A stretch of DNA of 64,000 nt from contig JAKNDB010000068.1 in the NCBI GenBank assembly GCA_024305405.1, positions 558,001 to 622,000 of the forward strand, given 5' to 3'. The stretch comes from Dirofilaria immitis (lineage: Eukaryota; Nematoda; Chromadorea; Rhabditida; Onchocercidae). Below are positions 51,409 through 64,000 of the stretch, one piece after another (position 1 is the first letter of the stretch; every line of letters starts with the position of its first letter). A program made the position numbers and the translations under genes. The notes beneath the pieces were generated by a model. It worked only from the letters and a program-made list of their open reading frames with translations. It was not told where the DNA came from and made no database searches.

Positions 51409-54400
51409 ATGTTTGGATCAAAAAGTATAAAGGAAAGGATAACGGAAGTTTACGAAGTTTTCGACAAGACAATGGTCATCATCATCATCATCATCATCAG
51501 CATATTTTCTCAGGCTTATCTATTCGATCTCTGGTTTGTTTCTTCTATTATTCATTTGATCATAAAAATTTTATCATAGTAAATAGATTAATGATTAACA
51601 ATTTTTACATCGTCAAAAATTTCTTCGACTTCATATTACATATATATGAATAATATGTAAAATTTTTTGTAATTATAAAATTTTTGCATATTCAAAAATT
51701 TGCATATTTAAAGTCGAAAAATTTGAAAAGCTTTGCTTATTCTTTTACAATTTTTGCATTCCATTCGTGTGGTCAAATTTTTACTTTCTATTCGTTTTTT
51801 TTTGTTTTCTTTAAATTGTCTTTTTTACTAAATGATAAAATGCTATGTTTGAAATTATGTGAAAAAAGAAAAACAAAACTTTAGGACATTAAGCATTTTA
51901 ATGCTAAAAATTTTTAGGTGAAAATTTATCATTTCATCATCATTATTACATTTCGATAATGTGATAGATGCAATAACAAACATTAGGCGGGAGATTTCAA
52001 ATTTAAATTTTGATTTAAAACTTTGTTTGTAGGAAATTTTTTGGAAATTTATTTTCCATATATATGGAAATATAATTACCATTCCTTTTTAGCTGTATAA
52101 TTCTTTTTTTCTGCAGTTGGAAATTAATTTTCAATATTTTTAACTAATCATAGTTAATCTTCAAAAATTCTCAATTTTTTATTTTAATTTATAGCAGAAC
52201 TTTTGACATAGTTCTTGCTATATTTTTATTAGCAAATGAAATAATGAAATCAATAAGTATGCCATTATCATCGCTAAAATCATTTCAGTCTAAATGTTTT
52301 GAATAAATTATTAGCAGCAAATTTTAGCCAGAAGCAGATTGCGCAAGTTTACCGGAAACAAGTAGATCGGTAATGGAATCCAGTTATTATGAAATTAATC
52401 GGATGAATGATGATCAAGTAAATGCCGCATTTGCTGAATTGCTTGTAAGATATATTTTTAAACTAAATAAACATATTTTCATTAATGTTGCAAGAGTTTT
52501 TTTTTAATAAAGCTAAACTTCATGATTTTATTTCGTAATAAAGGTCCAGCTAAAAACTTTTGTTTCGCATCCTAAAAAAATTTTGCCTGGTTTGAAAACT
52601 GAAAAAATTTTTTAAGGAAGTGTAGCTGAATCAATAAGTTATTAATTTTTAATTGAATTTTCAGAAGCAAATGAATATAAAAGATGAAAAATTTCGTGCA
52701 TTATTAGCAGATAATGATATGGAAAAGAAACGGCAAATGGTTTGTCAATCCCAAAGACTTAATATGGCTAATCAAGAGAATTCCAAGGTTTTTCTTTAAA
52801 TTATTCAGTTATTGTTCTAATTTTCCATATCGAAATAAGTTAAAATTGTAAACTAAGGAGGATTTGAATAAAAATTTTATAAGTATTTTTCAGCGGCCAA
52901 TTGATTTGATTCGACGCATGGAAAGGATGCTGGCGTCGGAAGAACAGGCTAGGCTAATGAAGGATGTGCTGAAAGATTTGAAAGTTCAGCTTAGCGTCCA
53001 GAAAGTAGATTGGATTAAGGAGGTATAATCTGATGATATTAATTTCAGTAATTTTGCGATACAGTTCTGCTAATTACGACTTGATAACGGATGATATTCT
53101 ATCTCTAACGTTACATCTTATCATATTATGGCAAAAAAATTTGAAAACTTTGAGTTTGTTGCTTTAAATGAAAGATGAAGAACGCTTGACAGGAAAGAGG
53201 ACTTCAAAAAAAACGAATTGAATAATAAATAACGATTTCATAGAATAAGTTAGTTATAGAGGAAAATGATGCTTGCGAAAATTTTTCATCTGTTTTTATA
53301 GTTCGGCAATCAAGGTGGTCTTCAATTATTATTCCATATAATGCGCAACCTTATTGAATCTCTGCAACTATTAGAGAATTCTGAACGGGAAGAAGAGCAT
53401 GCTTTGCAACTTCATGACAGTGTTAAATGTTTGAAATCTGTTGTCAATACATGGGTAAGTGTTTATATTAAAAACAAAAAGGAAAGTTTGTGATAAGATT
53501 CAAAAAAATAGGAAAATTCTGAAATTTTATTGTAGGGACTTTGAATTGAATAATTAACTGAGTTGGATGTGTTAGATTTTTCAAAAGCACTCTAAATTTT
53601 TGGGAGGAATTATGTTAAATAGAAATTTCATTAGTTTCATTATTTTATCAAATTAACATTGCATTTTTCAAATCCGTTGTCAATCATATAAGTATTTATA
53701 TAAAGTACAGTAAATTTATCTGTTCATTTAAGCCTGGAATGGAAATGTGCTTCAGACGTCAATCGAAAATGTTTTCATGCTTGGTTGGAGTACTCTCCGT
53801 GGCTTCTGGTAAACCATCCTTGGATCATTGGGATTCGCTGAAATTTGTGACAGTGAGTCTCTTGGGTGTTGTTACTTTCGTCAATGATGATAAATTTGAA
53901 CTCAGAGGGTAAGTTATTTTTGAATGCTAAGAAAATACTAGATTTAAACGAACAAAAGATACACTGTTTTCGATTATCAGATTTTTATCAGTTATAGAAT
54001 TAAATGTAAAAAGAAGTTCAACTTTCTTCATTTTCATTATGGCGTAAAAAATATTTTGGATTTGTAGGCGTGAGACACTTTTGCAAGCCTTAACCGAAGA
54101 AGCTCGATTACGAAAATGCGAAAGGTTTCGCTGCATTGTCAGTTGTTTGAATAAATCAAACCGCTTAGATATAGTGGTTAGTTGTGATTTAATTTGAATA
54201 ATTTTTTCATTTTTTCCTTCTGTTTTTCTTAATTTTTTCTTTTATAAAATAATTTGTTTGAAAACAAAATAATTTTAAGAGTGATTATCTGAAGAAAAAT
54301 CAGCAATAAAGAAGTATCGTTAAAGAAAAACAATAATTCAGTCATTTTAGAAGAAGACTATGACATTGGTAAATGTAATATTGGATGTTCCGGAGCCGGA

Positions 54401-57400
54401 TGATACAACTACAGAGGAAGGTCGTGCATCTGCGGAAGCTGCCTGGCAAATTCGAATGCATTGGAGAAGTGAATTAATGCGTGCTGGCATGTACGATTGT
54501 GTTCAGGTTGGACTTAGGTTATGCAAACTTTTAATTTAATTAGATTTTAAAAGCTTATTAAATATTAAACTCATTTATTATTTTATAATGTCAGCGATGT
54601 CAATTCATATGATGAAAAATAATGCTCTGAGATTATTCCGCATTTTTTATTATGATGTGATGTACAATGAGAACACCAGAAAGTTTATTTTGTGTCCACA
54701 TGAATAAGGTTCTCAATAGAAAGAGAAACATCATTAAAAAATGAAGCACCTGTAAGTTAAAATAAGTAAGTCCGTAATTGTTCTGAAAGATTTTTAATAA
54801 CAAAAGTAATTAGAAGCAACTTCAATTATAAACCAATATTTCATTATTATGCGCTAATTGAAGAACACAATTACGCGTTAATGGAAGATACATTACAGGA
54901 AGTTTATGTTTGTAGTTTTTGGAAAATTGTACTTTGGAAGCAATCAAAAACAATACGATAATTTCTGCCGAATCAAAGAAGCTGACTTTGCTGAACTTGT
55001 AAATCGGTTCGAACAAATGTTCGTTATTATTATTATTATACTGTTATTATTATTATACTGTGATTTTATTATTATTATTACACTGTGATTTTATTATTAT
55101 TATTATACTGTGATTTTTTCTTGTTCATGCTATTTCAAAATTAACAAAAGTTAATGAATTCTTTCAGTTTGTCACATTGATTTATTTTGAACTTTTAATT
55201 AAGTGAATTTTATAATAGGTGTGTAGCATTTTTATATAACATATGGTACTTGAATTATTTGACAGTAATGCATTTCAGAAAAGGAGAGTACGAAGATCCG
55301 GACTGCTGCTACAACATTTTGTTAGCTGGCGTGAAAAATACTAAAGCTGAAGGATCATTTTTGAGCATTTTGCAGCATCTTCTTTTGGTAACCGATGACA
55401 ATAACGTAAGGTGAGAATCCATCAAATGAATTTCACTTAGTAAGGGCAATACTAAATCTTAAATGCTTTATCTTAAATGTTTTATTTACTGTTGAAATGT
55501 ATATATGTCTTACATTATTTCAAGTATTCATTTCATAGGGCAGAATATTTTCGATTGATTGAGAATTGCATATCAGAAATCGTCCTACCAAAAACATGCG
55601 TTGATCCTGATTTCCGTGGCAAATTTGAATTTACTGATGATGTCATTCATTTCCTTGGTCATTTTTTTGTAGATTATTATTTTTTTCTGTATTCGAAAAA
55701 CATGTGAAGACACACCAATTTAACAAACTAATATATATTGTTAAATTTGCAAGTCTTCATCATATTTTCTATTTTCAGAATATGTTCATATGTTTTTGCT
55801 CATATTTGGCAGGTAATTTCTCAGATAAATTGATCACTGCTTTTAGATGCCTTGGAGGATGGAGAAGACGGAAAGCAAGCAAATAAGCGTATTGAAATAG
55901 CCACACAAGCAAAAAATGAAGCCTTAGCCAAATTGAGCCAATACTATAAGAGAATGGAAGAATTTGCAAATGAGACAGAGCAGCTCAGAAAACATGTAAA
56001 GTTCTATAAATTGTTTACTGTATTTAGCATTGATTTTTGATTTCATTGTAATTTAATTTTAAGTTATGTGCCACATTTTTTCCAGATAAAAGATCCGAAT
56101 GTACCGCTTCCTCCACGAACAAGTCGCTTATCGCCACCAGATACCTACGTTGAAACAACAGATAGTAAGATACCTCCTGTAACAGGAGGTCCTCCGCCAC
56201 CCCATTACCATCGCTTGTATCATCACCACTCCCACCTCCACCTCCACCTCCTCCACCTCCATTTCTACTGTCATCTGGTAAATTCATTCTAAATTTCATC
56301 TTAAAAAATCTTTCAAAAGTTTTAGTATTTTTATCATGCGATTACAGGAGGCCCTCCTCCACCACCACCACTTCCGGGTGGACCTTGTCCACCTGGACCA
56401 CCACCACCGCCTGGATTCTTGGGCAAAGTGGTAAGCCCCGAGCTACCAGAATATCTGAGGAAGAAACCACATCGTGAAGTAAATGTGCCGATGAAAAAAT
56501 TCCATGGAATTCAGCAATGGTAAATTTTTCAAATACTTCCAAATCCTTGTAAAAATTGGGGCAATTCATTTTTTTCTCTTTTTCAGATTAAGCCTAAAGA
56601 AATCAGCAAAGAATCCTTTTGGGCGCAAACAAGGGAAGAAAAATTTGCGAACGAGCGGTTGTTTGAAACATTGAGGAAGAAATTTTCAGCGATGTAGAAT
56701 TTTTGCTTCTTTATTAGGATAAGAATTTTGACAGCATTTTCCTACTATCATCCTTAACAATAATTCAAACATATTTTTCACCTTAATATAATGAATGATT
56801 CTGCCGACATACAGCTATTGTGATTTATAAATAAAAGTAAAAATAAGATTTTGCATAGTAAGCAGTTGGAAATTATCGATGAAGGATTTTGCGAGATATT
56901 AAAAGATTGAAAAAGTTGTAATCTAATTTAGAAGTAATTCAAAGTTTTTCTTATGATGAATTTATTTATAGTCGACAAAGTAACATCGAGTCTGATTCAA
57001 CAACGAGTGGAAAGAGTTTGCCGAAGAAGAAAGTTCGAAAACCACTAATCATACAAGATGAAAAGATCCTGCAAACTCTTGGTATTTTTTTTCAAATTAT
57101 TCATTTCTTTAGCAGTTTTTTAATTAATTGGTATTTTTTTCAATGACTTCATTTTTAAGCTATTCTGCAAGGTTCGCAGAAGATACCGTTGGAGGAATGG
57201 AAACGAACTTTGTTGGAAATTGATGATCGAATAATATCTTCGGGAACAATGCAACAATTGAGAAATGTTTTGCCGCCGTCTAACGTACTGAAGAAACTTC
57301 AAGATTTAGCTGCTAATAAATTTGACGAGATGCCAGAAGGCGAACAAGTAATTTTGAACAAACATTTCGTAGCTAAAAGTTAAAAGATGTTCAATTTAAT

Positions 57401-60400
57401 TTATTTAACGTTTTTGATTTGACCATTATTTTCTAGTTTGCTGCAACATTAGCTTCAATAAATGGACTACCGGCACTGATTGGATTCCATGATTTTCATG
57501 CTCGAATTTGATAAAACTCTTAATGATTTGAAACCGGTTTGTGTATTTATGATATCATGCAGTATTTTAATATAAAATTGTTTGTCTTACAGATCCCATT
57601 AAGTTACTGTTTTCTTGACCGAATAATCTTAATCAATGCGTCGATTTAGTACAAAAAAATGCATTCTTAAGAAATAGTAGCTGACTTACTTCGTCATGAA
57701 TATTTTAGAATATATCGGCTATAATAGAGGCGTGTGATGAAATTCGGACGTCAACTGGCTTCAAGATGTTTCTAGAAATGGTTCTTTTGGTTGGAAATTA
57801 TATGGGACATTCATCAAAGACATATAAGGACATATTTGGATTCGAAATGAGTGTATTGAAAAAGGTATGAAGTGCTCACTTTGGAATGTTTTTAAATATA
57901 GCGAAATATTTTATATATGATTTTGAAAGATTATTTCTTTAAGATTTTTGTTTTTTGTTGATATGATTTTGATTATAGTTAAGTGGTACGAAAGATGTAG
58001 ATAACAACGAATCACTGTTACATTATCTCGTAAGTTGTATGTTTACCGAAGCGAATGGTTTGTATGCAAACTTCCCAAAGGATGAATTCCTCCATGTAGA
58101 TAAAGCTTCACGTGTTAATGCGGAAGAAATATCCAAAGGCGTTATGGCTCTGAAAAATGCTCTTACTAAGGTAATTTTTCAAAGTAATTTTTGATATTTT
58201 TAAACAATATTCCATGGTTACATTCATTAAATTGTATTTTTGTATCATATAGATTTGGAGTGCGCTATTGTTTTGATTTTTTTTGTTTGTTTTTTCGGTT
58301 AACTCAGTCAATTTTTTTTTGTATCAAAAATTTGGTGTTGGTTCGGAGTATTATTGAATTGATGGTTTTCTTTTATAGATCGAGAATCAACTGAAAACAT
58401 TTGTAAAGCAAGCAGAGAACGATTTGTTTTCTGAAAAATGTATCCGTTTTTATCAAGAGCAAAAACAGAATGCGAAATCGTAGAAAAAGTTAGTTTGTTT
58501 AATGCTTTGAAAACCATGGGTATCAATAGAAGTTTTGATAAATAAATCAATTATAATGAATAAATCAATTACAATGAATATTTGAATATTTATTTTAATG
58601 GAGTTTAAATATGAGATTTGCAGATGTATAACACAATGAACGCAAAATGGGAATCTTTGAGGAAGTACTATTCGTTCGATCCAAAAAATACAACATGGAA
58701 GCATTTTTCGGTGATTTGAAATTGTTCAAAGAGGATTACGAGGTAAATATAAGGGAAGATTAAAGCTTAAGATATTGCAACAGTTTGGTTTCATAGTTGT
58801 AAAGTGTTCAAATAATAAAATTAGTATATATATAAAAATTTTAATACTCGAACATCGTAAAGGATGAATCAAATTAATAATATGCATTTTCTTTTTGTGT
58901 TTTACCTGTTTAGAAAGTAATTCACGACATGGAGAAGATGCGTGAACTAAAAGAACGGGAAGACCAGAGAAAGAAAAGATTACCACTGAAACCACTGCAG
59001 TCAGCAGTTGCGGCATCACCATTGAATCGCACTGTTGCAATCGAGGGGATCTTGAAAACAGGTTTAGTATTACAAAAACTAAATTTTAATGCGGCAAAGG
59101 AATTATAAATAAATTTATTTAAAAGAGGATTACAAATAAATATTGTTATTTCAATTATTGCAACAGATTTAAGTTGATGAATTAATTGCACTACTGTTAA
59201 AACAACGACCACTGCAATGAGTCATTCCTGTAATGATTCTCAATAGTTAATAGAAATTATGTGGTCGTGGTGCATTGAACATTCCCAGTGATAAATCAAA
59301 TTTAGTTTTATTAAGAGATTTAATATTTCTAGGAGTAGTTTTCTTTGAATATTTAAGAAATAGCATACTAATTGAGGATGATTCCTTTTAAAAATTATTA
59401 AAATTTTTTATTGAGCCTTGTTATAGTGGATTTTGATTTGTTCAGTAATTAATAATTGCAACTACTGTAGAAATACCTAGCAGAACAACAGGACACAGAG
59501 AAAAATATGATGGCCCAGTAGATAATCATTGCAGCTCTATTGTTGCATTTTTTCTTTTTTCTGAAAGTCGTGAAGTGATAAATATAACATTTGGTTGCAT
59601 ATTGTTTTTTAGAATAATTCAATTTCAAAAAGTTATTTTCCTCAAAAAAGTTCTAGTTGTTCTCATTCAAAAATGTTTCAATTTCAGGAAAACAAGATTT
59701 GGGTGTTGTTGATGAAATTGAAAAAATACTAAAGCAGGATATTTGGAAGGAGTGGAGCGAAGGACACCAAGAAGAACACCACGTACTCGTGCTGGTAAGC
59801 AAGATTTTGAGTTATGATCAGAATAAAAAGGATCTTTTAGAAAAGCTATTTACCATATTTTATTGATTAGTATAATTCTTATTTATTATTATGTTTTAGG
59901 TCGTGCTGCTATGGAGCGACAACGTTCGCGTACATCTGAAGAACATATGTCAAGTATATCTAGTTCTGAAACATCACAACTTCCAGCACAGTATCGAATA
60001 CGAAGGAAAGGACAACCTACACTACTTGTACAGGTTCTCTAATTTTATTTGCTTGATATTAAACGACTTCATTTTATCATCCATTCATTTTAATTTTGTT
60101 ATTTGATCCAGTCGATCAAATATTAGGATGATTTATTAGTTCAGACTTATATTACCAGAATTTTCAAGCGAGCTACTGACATATTGCTATAGATTAGTTA
60201 AATTCGTACGGATGGGATGGATAACTGGCTCTCTAATGAATTAATAATTTAAAACAATTATAAAAGTAAGAAACAAGTCTTAAATGACTTATCTGGATTG
60301 GATGTACTAGTAATGTTCTAAGAAAAACATAAGTTCATCGTATGGAAATTGCGGAAGAAAACTTCTGGAAAAAACTTAGTATGAAATTTAGAATTACTTA

Positions 60401-60452
60401 TTTGCAGGCAGGTGCAGTAACAATATTGCCGAAAGAAAATAAAAAGCCATAA
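51409..60452 (+). CDS. cyk-1: Diaphanous-related formin (CYK-1 type)
   Basis: Rho-regulated actin nucleator and elongator for cytokinesis and cortical actin. Twenty-six exons from 51409-51533 and 52328-52444 to 59900-60033 and 60408-60452, about 1,160 residues. Order: His-rich N-terminus, diaphanous inhibitory/FH3 region (exons 2-11; MCFRRQSKMFSCLVGVLS, FLSILQHLLLVTDD), coiled coil (exon 12), FH1 poly-Pro (exons 13-14), FH2 (56587-58742; KESFWAQTREEKFANERLFE, LEMVLLVGNYMGHSSKTY), then a DAD (GVVDEIEKILKAGYLEGVER followed by RRTPRRTPRTR), so autoinhibition is expected. One-base homopolymer losses occur at 51420-51424, 54916-54920, 54946-54950, 56200-56203, 56519-56520, 58434-58438, 58683-58688 and 59731-59733. 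Exon 57437-57536 instead carries one apparent extra base near 57474. Without these corrections the frame stops many times. Confidence 0.95.
55020..55115. repeat. TTATTA-rich tandem repeat in a formin intron
   Basis: Repeats of TTATTATTATTA with TACTGTGATTT, period about 29 bases, beginning right after the donor at 55019. Confidence 0.85.
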
Positions 60453-62600
60453 ACATGTTAGCTAGATTGTCCTATTCTGGTTGTTAATTTTTATTTATTT
60501 TTTAAAACGTAATATTCTTTGATCTTTAAATGTTATTTCCTTATTCAGTTAGGTGCTATTGTTTTTATTTTATGCTATTCTTGCTACTCAGCAATTCGAT
60601 TAAGTTTGTCTAAGAAAGATCAACTTGACAATAGGTTGTTCTTCCTATGAAATTGTGAATATGTTGTGATAATTACTGCAGTCACTGGTAATCCAGCATT
60701 TAATGGCTTTTATCAGCGATTTTATCAGCATCAGGATTAATTGTGTTCCTTATAAATTTAAACTTCATTTGTACACTGTTATTTATTGTCTTAGGGAAGA
60801 TTATAATTGTTTTTGCAAAATTTATTAGATAAATTATTTTTACGTCAGTAACAAAAGGGTTATTATCTCTTCCATTCCTATGCTGAATGCACAATTATTA
60901 AACTTGACAGTTGTATTTATTTTTCTTTGTTGAATTTGACAGTTTTTCAAATTTCAATGACCTAGATTAAAATGTAAATATGATATTTTTGAATGAGTTT
61001 CAAAATTTTTTAATTGCTAAAGGATTTGAAAATTAAAACTTTGGAAATATGAAATAATTTCTGGATTCGATTTTAGGGTTCCAAAAATCATCTTAGCATT
61101 CCTTTCCTATTGTCAGAAATTTTTGTATTAATAGATTAATTATGCCTTTGTTTTTCTTTTTTTTTTTCAGAATGTTGCGTAATTTATATTTATATATCTT
61201 TACTGTTTCATTATGGATATTTCAAGCAAATTTTAAAATTTTTTCATATTATTTTATTTCACAATAGCCTTTCTTTTCTGCTTGACCTATTATAACAAGC
61301 AAAGTTGATCAATTTAAATGCAAAATATTTGATAATTATAAGATGAAACTATGTTTAATATCAATGATCATCTATACATACCTCTTAAAAAATAGCTTTT
61401 TTTCTTTCTTTTTTTTTATCTTTTTCTCATTTCTTTTCAAATTATTTCTATATATGTATAGTTGTCAAGTTATTTTTATATATTTTTCATATATTGTATT
61501 TATTGTTTATTTCTATATTCAATTATATTTCATTTGCACATAAAATGATATGTATTCATATATACATACATATATGTATATGTATGTGTATGAAAATGAT
61601 GTATCAATTTGAATAAATGAATAATTGAAATGAAATTTTATTTGAAAAATTTATAAATATAACTGAATCTCTCTCTTCTCTATACTCTATGCATAAATTT
61701 CTATTCCTATTTTAACTTATAACATATTTAAGATACGATTCAGATATCTATAGATGACTAACTATTAACGTATGATTAGTATATTTACGTCTAGCTATTA
61801 ACGCATAATTTGAACACGTGTAACTATTAACCTATAATTTGTTATATATGCATATACATAGATTCGTACATTTGCGTCTAGCTATTGAGCACAATTTGAA
61901 TACGTGTAGTTATTAACGTGTAATTTGGTAGGCTTTCAAACTAAGTTATGAGACTTATAAGTGGTACAAATGACTAACAGAATGGTTAATGATTGATGTA
62001 GTAATCGTTGTGATAAGTTCGTAGTGATATTAAAATGCTTCTCAAATGATCCCTTATTTCATCCAGTAATCCTCTTACTGATGGAAGAACGAACAATTGA
62101 TATTATTGAAGTCAATATGGATAATGATCATTTGAACTTCTTACTATTATTTCTTTTTTTTTTTTTTTTTTTCACAACTATTTAGCATTCAATATACGTT
62201 TAGGATTATCTCTTCTTTCGCAACATCAATTTTTGAGATAAATTTCGTTTGGGATTTGAAATTTTCACTAGTGGTGGGTCGCATTGTCAGAAGAATTTGA
62301 TGGAAATGATATTATATGACGTACATTCGTAAATTATCTAAGATTCATTTAATTTAGATTTGATCAACGTTTATCTCATTTTGACATGGCGCTTAAAATT
62401 TCATATATTTTTGTTTATTAGAATTTATATATGATGCAAAATATATGATTCATTTAAATTTTTTCAAAAATGTAAAAAGAAAGAAATTTATCTTTTGTAA
62501 TTTAGCCAGAAATCTAAAATAAATTATTCATTCTTCCATTATCTTAGAATTTTACGCTCCATTAAATATAATTAATCGTTTTCTTTTTTTTTTTTTTTTT
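60453..62600. other. Intergenic DNA
   Basis: No gene supported. A two-copy imperfect repeat (CTAGCTATTAACGCATAATT and TTGAACACGTGTAACTATTA) occupies about 61780-61930, and a TATG/TACA tract lies at 61555-61595. Confidence 0.6.
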
Positions 62601-62605
62601 TGCAG
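62601..62605 (+). promoter_or_regulatory. Probable spliced-leader acceptor for the HMG-box gene
   Basis: A T20 tract ends in TGCAG at 62605, nine bases before the ATG at 62615. Such strong acceptors close to the start are typical of nematode trans-splicing. Confidence 0.6.
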
Positions 62606-62614
62606 TAATTGCCA

Positions 62615-64000
62615 AATGTCGCACAAATCATCACCGAAAAATAGACGTCAGAAAAAGAGAATTGTATATGTTGATGAAAATGCTCCGAAACGACCCCGTA
62701 CCGCTTATGTTCATTTCGTTAAGTATGTTTATCCTTTTTTCATTGATTAATACATGTTAATACTTGTTGCTGAGATTGATAATATCATATATTGATAGAT
62801 AAATAGAAATGGTTAAAAATAGATTGCTAGAAAAATAAAAATTTCTGATTTTAGCGCACGAAGAAAGGAATTAACGGATTCTGGTAGGCATGAGGCATTG
62901 CGTCAACGTAGTTTTCTTGCAGATATTGGAAAACAATGGAAAATTTTACCGGATGATCAGAAAAAGTAGGTTTGTTTTTATTCAGAAGTTTGCAATATAT
63001 TTTTCTCTCGAAGTTTTAATGCTCCTCAAAGTTCATATTTTCTTAAATTCTCTTTTTAAGGAAATGAAATTATTTGAAGTAGCATTGGTATTAACAATAA
63101 TTGTGAAAGATAATAATGGTTTTGGGATTGTTTGTTACGACTGAATTTGCTCAATGAGATGTTACTAATTTTGGAACCTGTAAATTGAAATCGCTTATTT
63201 TATGTTGAGTTCATGCACTGATTGTAACATGAATATAGTGATAATTTTTGGAAATATTTCAAGATCAAATAGATAAGACTTGGTATGTTGTGCTGTCTCG
63301 AGGTTTCAATACAAGATTATGTTTCTTTTTAATTTTGCTCTATCTCAGTTCTATTTGGACAAATCAGCTAAGGAACATGCAGACTATGAGAAAGCTATGG
63401 AAGAATATAAAAAACCGAAGCCTATAATCAGTTCCAAGGTTCGTTTTTTTTTCTATAATTCTTAAATTTTCATTTAGAATAAGGTAACCGTCGTATTCTC
63501 GCTTATAGTAGAAGAAAAATGACTAGTTGCCAACTTCATTAACCAGTCATCAACTATATCTTATCCTTTATTACTTCCTCCTTTTATCTTCCCTATTTTA
63601 TGCGTCATGTTTGATTTCCAGAAATTTCAATTTTCTTTATCTTTTTTTTATGAGGAATAGCGTAATCTGGGATGTTAAACATAATTTCACATTTACTCTA
63701 ACACACAATATCAGTCTTAGAATTTCTCGCATCTTAGTAATAAATAAGGATTGAAGGGAATGAACTGAAGATTCACCACAAAAATGCTTCTAGTTATTTT
63801 TAAAAGTCAATTCCTTTTTAGCTGCTGCATATATGAGTGTTTTTCAAAAATTTTGCTTAAGTTGGAATGAAATGAATTATTATTGAACAAATTATTTCAT
63901 TCTGGTATTTTCGGTTTGCAGAGGGATCAAATTTCAGTTAAAAGGAAGGATTGATGAAGCAAAGAATGCTGGAGTTGAAAAGGCGTAAAAACGATGTGAA
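62615..64000 (+). CDS. HMG-box protein, HMG20-like (cut by window end)
   Basis: Chromatin-associated DNA-binding protein with one HMG box. Exons: 62615-62722, 62855-62965, 63349-63438 and 63922-64000 (open at the window end). A basic N-terminus (KNRRQKKRIVYVDE) leads directly into the box: NAPKRPRTAYVHFVN, IGKQWKILPDDQKK and FYLDKSAKEHADYEKAMEEY. The sequence NAPKRPxxAYVxF places it nearer HMG20/BRAF35-like than SOX boxes; this is judged by eye. The A5 run at 62961-62965 lacks one A for the splice phase between exons 2 and 3. A further loss in the GG at 63948-63949 would replace an early stop by a basic coiled-coil-like tail (LMKQRMLELKRRK). The C-terminus is outside the window. Confidence 0.85.

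Noticed and set aside
56068..56569. Gly-rich minus-strand and His-rich plus-strand frames in the formin
   Set aside because: Shadows of the poly-Pro FH1 coding exons; the His-rich reading arises after a lost C at 56200-56203.

Overview
This window is nematode nuclear DNA. The evidence is a two-exon-plus cuticle collagen with the nematode-type N-terminal membrane segment, AG acceptors a few bases upstream of several start codons as expected for spliced-leader addition, short AT-rich introns in conserved genes, and very high AT content with many simple repeats. A spirurid (filaria-like) worm is my inference from AT richness plus intron density; the sequence alone does not prove it.

Layout: replication protein A large subunit (RPA1, minus, about 0.1-4.5 kb) lies head to head with a NEMP1-type inner nuclear membrane protein (plus, 5.2-9.5 kb). 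A repeat-rich gene desert follows (9.5-24.3 kb), containing one probable minus-strand coding exon near 22.0-22.3 kb and weak small-ORF candidates. Then come a cuticle collagen (plus, 24.3-26.9 kb), an unrecognised small Cys-rich membrane protein (minus, 29.2-33.9 kb), syntaxin-16 (minus, 35.4-38.4 kb), a block of tandem repeats (39-44 kb), a long acidic low-complexity reading frame without homology I recognise (plus, about 44.7-46.9 kb), a degenerate 18S rRNA fragment (minus, about 50.0-50.3 kb), a diaphanous-related formin of the CYK-1 type (plus, 51.4-60.5 kb) and the start of an HMG-box gene (plus, 62.6 kb to the window end).

The most important technical observation is that nearly every protein gene is interrupted by single-base losses in short homopolymers (mostly A/T runs of 4-7, some G or C runs). 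Adding one base to the run restores both the conserved protein and the splice phase. Because this affects conserved, presumably essential single-copy genes, and almost always in the same direction, I read it as uncorrected sequencing error in the assembly and not gene decay. Anyone annotating from open reading frames alone would badly fragment these genes.

The genes have no shared pathway: DNA replication/repair (RPA1), nuclear envelope (NEMP), cuticle (collagen), endosome-to-Golgi fusion (syntaxin-16), actin assembly and cytokinesis (formin) and chromatin (HMG box). I found no CRISPR array, no recognisable transposase or reverse transcriptase and no viral gene. The biologically less familiar items are the orphan membrane protein, the orphan acidic protein, the decayed exon copy in a NEMP intron, a GC-AG intron in RPA1, the 18S-derived fragment and several unusual minisatellites.
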